Source of the DNA: Toxonevra muliebris
Lineage: Eukaryota > Arthropoda > Insecta > Diptera > Pallopteridae
Direction: 5' to 3'
Assembly: GCA_963691655.1 (NCBI GenBank)
Contig: OY829326.1
Span: 115,541,388 to 115,605,387 of the forward strand
Length of the DNA: 64,000 bases
The position numbers and the translations under genes were made by a program. Of this stretch, positions 35,384 to 47,300 are shown in pieces; the first letter of the stretch is position 1; each line of letters opens with the position of its first letter. The notes under the pieces were generated by a model. The model ran no database searches. It worked only from the letters and a program-made list of their open reading frames with translations, and was not told where the DNA came from.

Positions 35384-35976
35384 ACCCCCAGTTTCATTAT
35401 ATCGAATAATAGCTCGGTCTACCGTACGACTTGACAAATTTAAAGCCTTTGCAATTTGACGGCTACTATAATTTGCCAAATGAAATTTCATAATTTCACG
35501 ACGAATATTTTCCTTGTCCATTTTTATGGAAATTTCAAAATGTAATAACAAAAATTCAAATGAAATTAAAAGCAAAGCCAATGATGAATGAATTTGCTTT
35601 TTAAATTAAAGTAACGGTAAATGGCAAAGCTTGCTGCAGAGTATTAAACTTGTGTCACTTTACAATTGTCACCCTGTATTCAGCCATACAGTATTGCAAC
35701 ATTTGCAGAAACAAAAGCGTTTAAAACGCCAGCATTTGTCTGCTGATCACGCATTTAACAGCAAGGGACTGTTGCAGCGATGCTCCCTCTTGCCGCTAAT
35801 GCTTGACCAGCAGCCAGTACATTTTGAATGTTTTTAAGTTGAGTTCCAACTCCCAAAGTAGGGGGTGTAGAAGTAGGGGTTCTAAGTAGGAAATTTTAGA
35901 AAAAATTTTTGTCTAAAATTTTCATACCAAAAGTTATATGTACAACTTGAGATTGTGGGATATTGACCTGATATAA

Positions 35977-38900
35977 TCTATATTTTCTGGTAGATGTTAA
36001 AAGAATGGAATAGGAAAACTATTGAGGAACGGTAAGCCAGCTATCAGAGATTCCGATATTTGGTAAACACTTTGTTAAAAACTGAGCCGGAAATAAAGAA
36101 GATGGTATAATATATCTGAGCCAAGCATCTCGTCGCTACTATATACCCAAAGTTATAATTGTAAAGATGTTTATGAGTGCTAAATTTAAATGAAACCGAC
36201 TGTCATTTTGGTCGGTGAAGCCTGTCCTTAAAAAAAGCAAAGTTGCTTGTGTACCTACAGTGCAGATGGGCCTTTAGCATCCGTGTAAAGTTAAATTAAA
36301 GTTAAATATCCGGTCACACTTACTGTTGTTTCTAGATGGCTACAAAACCCACTTCAGAGTTCGGCTCTAAAAATCAAATTATTGTTTTTACTCAATCCTA
36401 TAGTTCTGAGTAGGGTAGCAATTTTCAGTTTATCCAATCTCTAGACCTATCACATACCATCTATTAACTTATTGAGTGAAATCCAATCTAAATTGAACAG
36501 TTGAACGCGATCTTAGACTTTGTTTTTGGGTATAATTTCTCAACTCTAATTAAATCTGATGAAGCCAGTTAAGATCTTGATATGAATATTCTCTGAATGC
36601 TTAAGTTTTTGTAATAAAGAAAGACCTTTTTAAAGTAAACTCTAAGGGTAAACTATAAGGGCGCAGAACGAACTGAAACAAATTATTCCCCAAGGAATGT
36701 TCTACTCAAAACAATAATCATAAAGATTGAGATATTTATCGCAGATTTTATCTCTAAACCCCCTGAGGTGAACACGATCTCAGACTCTGATTTGAGGCAA
36801 ATTTGTAATTTGTCAATTTTGATAAGATCTGCTGAAGAGAGCTTAGCATTCGATATAAAAATTGTTTTTAACACCACGAGCCTCACAAATGAAGAAAAAG
36901 ATTCCGAATGGAAAGTTCCAGCCAGAGTAAAATATATCATTCTGAGAGAAAGACTCCGATCGAAATTGTCTAATTGAGATTCATCAAAGTCCAGCGTAAT
37001 CACCTATTGAAATTCAAACCTAAGAACTCCACATTCATCAATGAACAACAAAGATGCTCATGAGCATTTAGTTATTGAACTATGTTAAGTAAATTTTAAA
37101 AACTTTTTCACCTTAAAATAGCAGATGTATTTCGTAAAAACTTTACAAACTTTTTTGTTTTTTTTTTTTTTTCTCTTTTTCTTGTTCTAAAATAAATTAG
37201 TTGTACTTACATGCAGACAGTAAACGCCAGTGTTGCTGCTTTTATGCATTTTAAAATAAATTCTAGAAGAATATTTCAACTGCCACTTTGACGCCTTTTG
37301 TTTACTTAAAGAAATTAATGCCATCCGATAGAAAATGACGCTGTTGTTGCTGTTGTTATTGTTTCTGCTGCAGCTACTAACGAATGTTGCTACAACGACG
37401 ACATGCAGCGTAATTTTTTTGTTTATTTATTTTATTATAATTTGGTATGTATGTTAAAAATGATCCGCTGTGAAATGAACGCATTGAGCGTATGCGAACG
37501 AACGGACGGACACAATGGTGGCACCAGTTTCAACATTAGCGACGACATCAACACCACCACATCGACATGTCTGTGGCTGCTGCCAGTGCAGCAAAACCAG
37601 CAGCTCGCGTGTTTTATATTCTTCAGCACGTGTGGCATATTCCTAAATCTTGGTGTCTTGTGTAGAAGGAAAATTCTCATTGCTATTAACTGTAAACAAA
37701 AAAAATTCACTCTTTTTCTTACTACTCCTGTTGCTGCTGCTCAATTGGCACTTTGTTTATACTATGAAAATTTGAAATTTTGTTTAAAACATTTTCAAAA
37801 TTCAATAAAATGTTGACAATAATTGTATGCATGGCAGCAGAAACAACAATTTGACGGAAGTTCAATGCACCTTTCATTTATTTTCATGTTGACGGATATT
37901 CAATTTGCTACTGTAGTCTTTCTGAAAATTGTCAATGCTTAGCTTAAGTGGAGTTTTCCTTTGTGTTTAGATTAGAGACTTGACTGCAATTCGAAATTCT
38001 TGCAATTGAAAATGATCCACTTGACTTTTTGAAACATTTGTGATGTTTTCTTTGTACACAATTGAATAGATTATTGAAGTCAATGATCTCCTCCTTTTTA
38101 GTTTATTTTTTTTTTTTTTTTTAGTTTGAGCACTATATAGAGTTTTACATTTGTCTTTAACACTTTAATTCCATAATTTTAAAGTGCCTTCTATCACTTT
38201 AACATTCCATTTCATTTAGTTTTTTCCTGTCTACTGAATATGAAAGGAAATTCCCTGCTACCAAATTCCACATTTCGAGTTGAGCATCATCAACCACAAA
38301 TATATGAAAAAAGTTTGCAGCCAAAAATTTTTTTTGTTTTTATTGTGAATTTTTACTTTTATTTTTAATGCTGCCAAAAATATTTTCGAGAGGACGACAT
38401 TCAAATCACAATTATTCAGTTTTTTAACTTTGTGTTTTTTTTTTTTTTTTGGCAATGCCTATGAAAACTTTTGCTGGGGTTAAAAAATTCTAACGAAACT
38501 TTCGAGTGGGTTCATGTGTTCGAATTTTCATACAGACTTGGCTTCAATATAAACTAGTTGAGGTTAAAATGGCTGGATCTTTGTTTGTTCATTCATAAAT
38601 TTTATGGAATATACAAAAATAAGTTATTATTTTTTAAAGCATTTTAGATTTAGTAGAGCCGCACAAAAGCATTGCTATTATTTTTGGGGAATTTTCCAAA
38701 GCTCCTTCGAAAAATGCAGGTATTTATAACTCGGTTTCATTGCACTGTGTGATGAAAATTTTTGTACAAGCTCAAAATCAGCGACCAATAATTACCCATA
38801 AAAATTCATTCACCATGATCTGATTACATCGAGCGATAGAAACGGCGTATTGAATATTACACTTCTGTGTCGAGCCAATTCTTCCTCGCCCACACGTCAA

Positions 38901-39193
38901 CGACCAATGTCAAGCCCGCAGAATGGATCGACAGCTTTAAATATTACGACAGTCAGGCCAGTTTCCCAACAAAGTGTGGCTTTGTTACGGGTAAACAAGT
39001 GCTGGAGGCTATCAAAACACCGTTTTGCAAGTTTCTAGGGAAAACTTTTAAGCGGCTTGAAACCAGTGAATGCTAGAAACGTATACAAATCTTTCTATAG
39101 AGCAACTGTTTATTATATATACTCGGAGTACATTTAATTTGAATTTTCTGGGTCAGTTTATAGATGCCCTACTTTTTGCGAGTTTGACAATGG
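35977..39193. other. Gene-free DNA
   Basis: T runs near 37157-37172, 38107-38122 and 38435-38451. The frame at 36768-36977 and the frames at 38850-39076 have ordinary amino-acid composition, but I recognise no family, and no splice or start context stands out. A GTTGCT-rich tract lies at 37340-37375. Confidence 0.45.
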
Positions 39194-39204
39194 TATTAGG
39201 TCTA

Positions 39205-39774
39205 GGTTAGGTTAGGTTGGAGTGGCAGCCTTCTGCTTGAAAGCACACTTAAGCACATTAAGGCTCATTGTGATACCACATACCACGGCGCGACTCCCCA
39301 TTTACGGATTGGAGAACCATGAGGATTCCATAATGAATCTGGCTATGTCCTTGATATTTACGGATGATAGCTCGGACAGACTAGTGAAGAAAGGTGAGCC
39401 CAGGAATTTTAGTCTCCTCCTGGCCAGGGATGGGCACTCGCACATGAAATGGAGGACTGTTTGTTCCTCCTCCTCAGAGCCGCAGCCCCGACAGAAGTCA
39501 TTGAATGGCAGTCCTAGTCGTGCATCATGTCTCCCCATTATGCAGTGTCCCGTGAGCACCGAAGTCGTAATGTTGATGGAGTTTCTGCTAAGGTTGAGTA
39601 GCTGTCTAGTTCGTCTATTGTCCATAGTTGTCCATGTTAGCCTGGTAATACCACAGGTATGCTCCGCTACCCAGGATCTTTTTGCTTTCTCAAGGTAGTT
39701 TTGCTTAATGGCTAATTTAATAGACGTAAGAGGGACACCAATGGTGCAGGTAGGTGATATATCTGTAAGTTGCG
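39205..39774 (-). mobile_element. RNase H-bearing LINE, short 3' fragment
   Basis: A perfect 11-bp target duplication, tattaggtcta, lies at 39194-39204 and 39775-39785. On the minus strand the copy encodes the very C-terminus of the LINE (ending MESSWFSNP, with CRGCGSEEEEQTVLHFMCEC) and a short 3' untranslated region ending in ctaacctaacc. Nearly identical to the end of the copy at 47989-49016. Only 570 bp was inserted, so strong 5' truncation. The 5' side abuts the satellite at 39779. Confidence 0.9.
39302..39625 (-). pseudogene. C-terminal piece of LINE ORF2
   Basis: 107 codons beginning MDNRRTRQLLNLSRNS. They contain a TGHCIMGRH motif and a Cys/His finger (CRGC, then H-x3-CEC), as at the ends of RNase H-bearing LINE proteins. 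The catalytic RNase H residues lie upstream and are not in this copy. The frame is intact but has no function on its own. Confidence 0.85.
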
Positions 39775-39778
39775 TATT

Positions 39779-41570
39779 AGGTCTAAATTTAAACTGAATT
39801 TTGGTCTGACATTTGCTTTAATTTTGGTTTGATTTTTGGTCGTAAATTTGATCTCTTTTTTGTCCGATTTCTTGTTTCAATTTGCGCTTTTTTTAGTCAG
39901 AATTTTTGGTTTCGATTTTAGTCTGAATTTTGGTTTCAATTTTAGTCTGAATTTTGGTTTGATTTGTGGTCTAAAATTGGTTTTAGTTTTGGTCTAATTT
40001 TTGGTCTGAATTTTTATCTGAATTTTAGTCTGAGTTTGGTCTGAATTTTGGTGTCTGACTTGCTTTCTGAATTTTATTGTGAATTTAAATATGGTTTTTG
40101 GTTTCAAGTTGGTATCCTCTGGATCAGATTCTGGTTCAGTCTGAATTTCGTCTGAGTTTAGTTTTTTCTCTGTTTCTGATTTGAATTTCGGACTTAATTT
40201 GCATCTGTTTTTAATCCGAATTTGGTTTTAATTTTGGTCTGACTTTTGGTAGGAATTTTGATCTGAATTTTAGTCTGAGGTTGGTCAGAGTTTTGTTCTG
40301 AGTTTGAGATCTGACTTTTGGTCTAATTTTCTTCTGAATTTTAGTTTGAATTTTAATATGACTTTGGGTCTCAAGTTGGTTTCCTCCGGCCTGAATTTCA
40401 GTTTGAATTTTTCCTAAGTTTTGTTTTGAATTTTACACTAATCTTTGTTTGAATTTCCTATGGAATTTGCGTCAGATTTTAATTTGAATACTGTTTGATC
40501 TGATTTGTGGTCTAAATGTGGTTTGAATTTCGGTCTGGTTTTTGTTCGGAATTTTTATATGAATTTTAGTTTGAGTTTGGTTTGAATTTTGGGGTCTGTC
40601 TTTGGGTCTGAAGTTAGTTTCCTTCTTGTTTGTGCTTGGTCTGACTTTTGTTCTTAGTTTTAGTCTGAATTTAAATATGATTTTCGGTCTCCACAGATCG
40701 CTATTTCAGTCTGAATTTCATCTGAATTTTTCTCCGTTTTTTATTTGAATTTCGGATTGAATTTGCGTCTGATTTTAATCTAAATTTGATTTGAATTTTG
40801 ATTTGATTTTTGGTTAGAATTTTTTATGAATTTTAGTTTGAGTTTGGTCAGAGTTTTGTTCTGAGTTTTAGTCTGACTTTTGGTCTAAATTAAGTCTACT
40901 TCTTTTCGGCGCTTGAGCTGAATTTTGATCTGAATTTTAGTCTGAGTTTTAATATGACTTTCGGTCTCAAGTTGGTTTTCTCCGGCCGGAATTTCAGTCT
41001 GATTTTCGTTTGAGTTTTTGTTCAGAATTTTATTATGTTTTTTGTTTGAATTTCAGACTTAATTCACGTAAGATTTTAATCCGAATTTTGTTTGAATTCT
41101 GGTCGGAATTTTTATCTGAATTTTAGTTTGAATTTGGCTAAAATTTTTGGGTCTGAATTAAGTATTCTTCTTATCTGCGCTTGATCTGACTTTTGTTCTG
41201 AATTTTAGACTGAATTTTAGACTGAATTTAAATATGAGTTTCGTTCTGAATTTTGCTCTATGTTTTGTTTGAATTTCGGATTGAATTTGCGCCGGATTTT
41301 AATTTGAGTTTATTTGGTTTGAATTTTGATCTGGTTTTTGATCGGAATTTTTATCTGAATTTGGTCAGAGTTTTGTTCTGAGTTTGAGGTTTGGCTTTTA
41401 ACCTGAATTTAGTCTCCATCTTGTCTGCGCTTCTGTTCAGAATTTTAGTTTGAATTTAAATATGATTTTGTTGGTTTCCTCCCGCCTGAATTTCGTTTGA
41501 GTTTTGTTCCGAATTTTATACTGAATTTTGTTTGAATTTTGGTCTCGTTTTTAAACTGATCTCAAAACCC
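39779..41570. repeat. Satellite of ~12-bp units with ~280-bp higher-order repeats
   Basis: Nearly the whole stretch is built from variants of gaattttggtct, read as tctgaattttag, tttgaattttgg, ctgatttttggt and so on, with a basic period of 12 bases disturbed by small indels. On top of this, a longer motif recurs: gaatttaaatatg, then ggtctcaagttggtttcctc, then ggcctgaatttcagtctg. Starts are near 40084, 40350, 40668, 40950, 41230 and 41455, giving a period of roughly 230-320. The 12-base unit is a multiple of three, but no long open frame survives, so a protein-coding origin is not supported. Confidence 0.92.
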
Positions 41571-43880
41571 TAATCTTAAATCCGCAACTGCTTAAAAGCC
41601 CTATCGCTGTCAGAAAAAAATAATGAAAACTGCGCTTCTGTACCCACGTAAAATTCTTGAAATCGAAATTGTGAAAATGCAGTTATAAAGTCGTTACTTT
41701 CAAGGATACAGAGCACAGATGCAATAAATTTTGATCAAAGAATTCAGCAAAAAATCAAATCTAGAAAACAGATGCCATCACTTATTTTTTTTCCCTTGCT
41801 TTAATTTGCTATTGATATCAAAAGTGTTGATTTAACTTCTGCTTCATCTGGTACTGCTGATCCTATAGTAATTTTCGAACAATTTAAAAATCTTCAATAA
41901 TTTGTATGAAAAGCTTAACCAACTTTATCCATAATTGATAATTTGCAACAGCAGCAGCAGCAAAATCAAACCAAAAGTAGCAGTTGGAGCGCATATACTC
42001 ATCTTCATAGCAGCATAATCGCACAAAAATGCTATAGAAAAATGCAGCAGTTTATGACATATAATCAACTGCCAAATAATGATGGCAAACACACATACAT
42101 ACATACATACTAAAAACACATACATACAAATAATATGCACATGTTTGCATGTATATAATGCACCGCCGCACCATGACAGTAATAATATGCTTAGGAAGCT
42201 GCATGTTTAGAGTAGTCATCAGTCGCTCTGGCACTACCTAGCAATGGAACAAACACCAGCAACAGTTGTTGCTGTTAATATAATTTTTGCTTCCATGACG
42301 ACGGCGACTACGACGATGATAAAAGTGTTTACATCACTTGCTGCTGCTCATAACGTGGGCATAAAACATCAAAAGATAGTAGTAGTATTCGGAGTAGTAG
42401 TAGTAGTAGTTGGAAAAAAAACCACTTGCGCATTGGGTACCCACTATAAATTCCGCCAATAAAATAGCATCGATCACACCCCAAAACGTGACCAAAGATC
42501 ACGAGCTAGAATCAGGTTCTCTTCGTACAAACATACATGCATCCATAGCCAAGTATAGGTATGAACCTATACAGCTGTATTGAGGTATGTGCAAGTGCAT
42601 GGAAGAACATGAAGCGGTAAGTGATCGGCAACTGCCAAAATGCACTACCGTCATCAACGTCGTCATCTTTGTTGATGTCGTCGTCATCGTCATCTGTACT
42701 AGAGTGGCAAATACAGCACGGCGCGCATGTGATATGTGTGTGTGGAAGCTGTAAACGAAGCTGAACTCTCACATTGGGATGGGAAGGACAACATCAACAG
42801 CAGCAGGACAACTTTACAGCATATCAGTGCAAGTTGCAACATCCACATCCATTATGGAATTATGTATAATAGTTAACTGCTGTTGCTCGCTGACACTGCC
42901 AATGTTGGCAATGAATTTTTGTTGTTGTTGTTTTTTTTTTTAATGTTTGTAGTTGCATTATGCGTGAGATTTTGTTTGTTGGTTATGTTCACTTCTGTTT
43001 TTGCAGCAGCAAACGATTTTCTATATATTTCATTTAGGTACCTACACGATGATGCCTCGTCATATTTTCACATTTTTGTGGTTGCCATCTGATTTTAATT
43101 TTTATATTTTTTTTTTCGTTTTTTGGACTTGAAAATCAACTTTATTTATTATTATTATTATACAAATCGCAATTGCTCAAAATCCACCATTGACATTAAC
43201 ATTTTAATAATACGGTTACATGTTTAAGATATTAATTACAATGCAACGACCTTTTTGTTTTGTTGCCTGACAGTTGTCATTTAAAGTTTCAAGTGTCAAT
43301 GTTAGAAAATAAAACTGGTTCTTTGTCCCCATACTTAATCGCAAGCAAAACTAACTGGTTAACTTGGCGATGCCATGCAAATCGGATTGTAGATTATTAT
43401 TAGTAGTTTTTGTTGTTGTTGTTGAAATAATTGTTTTGTAATTTAATTGCTACATGTGCGACACCTGCACACCATTGAAGCTGCAAAATGTCATAGCGAA
43501 AAGTGTGTCAGTTTATTAGCTGGAATTTGTGCTGAGCGACTAGAGAGGAGAATAAAGTGATTTTGATCTCTATACAACAGATGTAAAAATAACTGTCCTG
43601 ACTGATTGAATTACTGATGGATTCATTAACGCCTAAACTAAGTCTGTCTGCGTTCATGATATAGAAATTTAAGCTGGGACTCCCATCCGCAGAATATTTA
43701 ATATTGACTTGACGCTAGAGTTAATGGTCCGAAGTTTAGTGCGTGCCGAGTAAATGTTTGACTTCAAGATGCTTTATAAATTTAGAGTTTCTCGCAGAGA
43801 CACAAAGTGCTGCAGGGGTAATTAAATATTAGTACTGTAGACATTGAGAGTTACTGTAAAATCATTAGTATTATATCATA
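41571..43880. other. Gene-free DNA with microsatellites
   Basis: A CAG run (41947-41961), a CATA run (42092-42110), a TAG repeat (42375-42411), GTC/ATC runs (42650-42690), a GTT run with poly-T (42918-42940) and an ATT run (43144-43161). Overlapping frames on both strands reflect these repeats. No exon or element end was recognised. Confidence 0.55.
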
Positions 43881-44317
43881 CCTTGAACACAATTGCGTCG
43901 GTCGACGAAAAATTATCCGAAGGGTAGTGAACAGCTGATCCATTCGAGTAATCAGAATTGCGACTGTAATCAGCAGCCATTTTGTTTTTGCGAGAAAAAT
44001 ATTTCTAAAGTAAAATCTTTTTGTTTGTGAGTTAAAAGAAAATGAACAGCTGAATTGATAGACTATTTGCGAATAATAAAAATTTTATCTATAGTACATT
44101 CGATGTATAAAATATGCATTGAGGCAATCAAGATAAACAAATCTGTGTCTTCGCTCCGACGAAGAAATTATGAAATAAATCCCAGTCAAAGAAATTCCCA
44201 ATGGAAAAAAGCCGGCCGCTGTAAGTCTGTGCCATTCCATTTGATTCAGTACGTTTTAATTTTGACAGTGGGTATCCGTCGGATAGTTTTTCGTCGTCCG
44301 ACGCAATTATGTTTAAG
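43881..44317. mobile_element. Inverted-repeat element (MITE-like), 437 bp
   Basis: The left arm ccttgaacacaattgcgtcgg and onward (43881-43926) is matched by the inverse ending at 44317 (reversed: ccttaaacataattgcgtcgg), about 40 of 46 positions, continuing through acgacgaaaaa and tatccga. No transposase. Overlapping frames on both strands inside it are not recognised. No clear target duplication. Confidence 0.65.
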
Positions 44318-47300
44318 GCATTAGTGAGCATCGATTTCGTTTTGTTGGGGATGTGTGGTAGTGCGCTGATGCCTAAACTGATTATCATTAATTAAATTAC
44401 CCTGAGGCCTATATATCTCTTGGGATATTTTATAGGAATACCCAGGAATGGATATTGCGAGGAATACTTATATTTCCTTGTTTGGCTCCATTTCTGCTTG
44501 GCTGTGCAAAAAAGTTATAATCACTGATAATAATACATTAGATTGGATCGAAATACAGGGGTCTTTTGTTACCCCATCATGACAGCGTTTTTTGAGAAGA
44601 GGGGTAAATACTAAATGTCTGACATAATTTTTTTTTCTTTGAAAAAAATTTTCAGACCCTCCTTTCCCCCATCACTCCGCCTCCTCTCCCCCTCCCCTAC
44701 TCAACCCCTTCCTTGAATTTGATAATTTGAATTTTATTTTGTTTTGGAGCGCCATCTATGGTCCGTTCATTTGTGTTAAAATTTTAAGGACAAGGCTTTT
44801 TTGGGCTAAAAATCTAACTAATTTGTGGCCTCTCTTTGATCAAAAATATATTCCAAAGAAGGCCATATATGGACCCCCCGCCACCAGACTTTCTTTTTGG
44901 GGTCAATAAATCTATTCTTTGCCCCATTTTGATCCAAAAAGTAGTCTCCGGAACAAAAAATAGTAAAAATGTTATGAAACACAGACACTCACAGTAGATG
45001 TAAAACTTAGTCTGCTTTTACACACATCAATTTCTGCCCGATTTCTCTCACCGATTTTTTGTTTGGTGGCGAGGGAGGGAAGACGAATGTGAACGAGTCC
45101 ATATCGACGTTTGCCTTTTACAAATTTTGCATCTCTGCTCCACTCATGTAAAACTGATAACATAGAAGCAATAGAAGTACAAAATCGGTCGGTAGAAATC
45201 GTTGTGTATAAAAGATCTCGAAAGCTCTCTCACTTAAGCACATGAGATAAACCTGCGCGAAGTCGACTCTCTGCTTAATTGTATACAGCCGATCGCCATA
45301 TGACTTCGCTCGCTAAACACTAACACCAGCATTACTTCGTTTCTTATTAGTTCCATTTGAGTATAATGAAAGCTCGTTTCCGTTGCAACATTTCACTTCA
45401 CAGCCCCGCTAAAGAAGTTTCATTTAAAAAAAAAAACTTATATCACACATCTAAGCCTCTCTCTTCCAAAAATCACTATAATGAAGGTAATGATATAGTA
45501 AATACAATCATACCTAAAGAAGTCAGCCATTTGAAGGCTTCTTCGCGAAGCCTGCCTCTCAAGCAAAGCTCTTCGAACCCTTGAAAACCCCAGTAACTCC
45601 AAATATACTAACCCAGCAGTAGAACTCATAATTATCACCAAGTTATTACATTACTGCAACCAATTACGAGTTGTTGGTCTTCGTTGAATCAAAATTTATG
45701 GATTCTCCACCGTTCTTCCACATAGTCTTAGGCAAATTCATATCACAAATTGTTAACATATGGTATCATGCACTTGCAAATTCAGAGATTAGGGAAAGGA
45801 GGATTTAATTTATTTGTTCCTAAAAAAGGCTTTAAAAGGAAGCTCTAGAGAGGTTGGGTTTCAAGATAAAGGCTGCCGCCCTTGCATCCGCTAGTGGTAT
45901 AATTACTTACTTGTACAATTCCGATATTTAGACAACAAAATCTCTCGAAGATCAATCAATTAAATTCACATTCAAAGAATTGCCACAACTTCGATGTCAT
46001 TGATTTTAGTGAATTTCTATTAATCACACCACAGAACAACAACAACAACAACGACAAGAAGTTATCGCAGACCACCCAAACTTAAAAGTCGAAAGAAACA
46101 ACAAATGTCGCCATGATTTACGACATTTACGTTTAATTGTTTTAGTACATAAACAAAACGATTATCGACACGCAACTTGCCACCAAAACAAAACAGAAAA
46201 AAAAATATCCAAAGAAATTCTGAAACTATTAAAACTTCAAAAGATCAAATCCAAATTAAATCCAACTTAATGCGCGCACACAAACACATACACAAATTAA
46301 CCTAAAAGACACACACACACACACAAACACAGCGCAATGACAGCAGCCAACAATAATTACTATGCATGTATGTATGTATGTAAGTTTGTAGTTGGGGCAT
46401 GCCACATCTGGAACGTTGATGATCGTGAATGCAGATGCAACATTAGCATCAGTAACAGCAACAGTAAATGTTTGCAAACGAACGAAAATTTATGACATTA
46501 ATAAAAATATTTGACGAAAAGACAAATTCGTGTGTAAATGTGTCGCAATGCGAGGAGGCACGAGTAGAATGCATTAAAATGATGCATTAAATTGGCTGTA
46601 GCAGCAGCAGCATCAGCATCGACAGCAACGGCAAGCACGACCAGCAACAACGCACGCTATGCCGCGTAGTTAGTTCCACCATAAATCTAGTTGTTATTGT
46701 TGATGTTGATCGTCGTCATATTGAGCGTAAACAATTCGTTGGCGATCGTCAAAACAATAATTCAATTTTAGAAAAGTTTCTCCTCCATCACCTTCAGATT
46801 CTCCTGCTGCTACAGCTGCGTTTTGTTGTTGCTGCTGCACCTTATTGATGCATCTCTATAAAAATATATGTATGGATGTAAACAAATGACTTGACAACAA
46901 CAAGCCACACAACACACATTTGTCAAGCTCCCCCAATTATTAAATTTTTCCTCCAAAAAGCACACGATCACCAAGAAGACGAAGAAAAAAGAAGAAGAAG
47001 AAAAAGAAGAAGAAAAAATTCGTCATATTTTATATTTTCATATATATAGAGAGCTCACGCTCAGTTTGTGCCATGTGATGTACAGAGAAGGCCATGTGAT
47101 TTTAGTTGTTGTTATTATTTGTCACCTCGTTACTTTGCGACTGTAATAGCAAATGTTGTTGGTGTATACAAGTATATGTGCCTGCTCTCCTCCTACCCCC
47201 TCCAACTACCACCTCGATCTACAACCATTCCACCTCTTTTCATATTGCATCAGTAAAAACAGAAATAATCGCTATAGCACGATCCATTCCGTTTTTGTAA

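Larger units (their letters stand above)
31276..35521 (-). pseudogene. maT-type transposase, interrupted by LINE
   Basis: The N-terminal part, from MDKENIRREIM to NETGG, lies at 35385-35521. The rest resumes at 32171 and runs down to 31276, ending GGYIE. Here the linker between the two HTHs is in frame (GLTEKIRKRIKRNPRRSM), unlike copy 1. An 18-base tandem duplication (31824-31859) with a one-base loss breaks the frame after ILFTDEK, and a shift near 31740-31790 separates it from the frame carrying VWAGVSANA, QQDSAPFH and SDLNPMDYSIW. Second-to-third catalytic spacing is again 37. Confidence 0.9.
31154..35676 (-). mobile_element. maT-type (DD37D) mariner, copy 2, split by a LINE
   Basis: The same terminal repeats as copy 1 (cagggtgacaatcgtaaag at 31154; the inverse ends at 35676), flanked by TA (31152-31153 and 35677-35678). 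The related long-TIR element at 58.9-60.4 kb shows the unfilled site as a single TA (59496-59497), confirming the insertion. Apart from the LINE at 32172-35383 the element matches copy 1 nearly end to end. Confidence 0.93.
30534..35976 (+). mobile_element. Long-TIR element, copy 1, interrupted and truncated
   Basis: 30534-31153 and 35677-35976 together match 58864-59876 of the complete copy at 58864-60424. They start cacagtccaacaaatta and share gtatattc-gc around the break. The break at 31153/35677 is a TA filled by the maT mariner. The second terminal arm is missing: similarity stops at ttgacctgatataa. About 70 bases present in the other copy (near 59657-59730) are absent at 35828. No coding sequence of its own. 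Confidence 0.85.

Noticed and set aside
36768..36977. 69-codon open frame
   Set aside because: Overlapped by a longer frame on the other strand, with no recognisable motif.
38850..39076. Small protein frames upstream of the LINE fragment
   Set aside because: Two overlapping frames with ordinary composition but no recognised family and no supporting signals.
39194..39222. Telomeric TTAGG array
   Set aside because: Only about three imperfect units, and it is the 3' tail of a LINE with its own target duplication.
45200..45240. TATA-box promoter (tataaaag at 45207 with tcactt at 45230)
   Set aside because: The spacing is short for TATA to initiator, and no transcript or exon downstream supports it.
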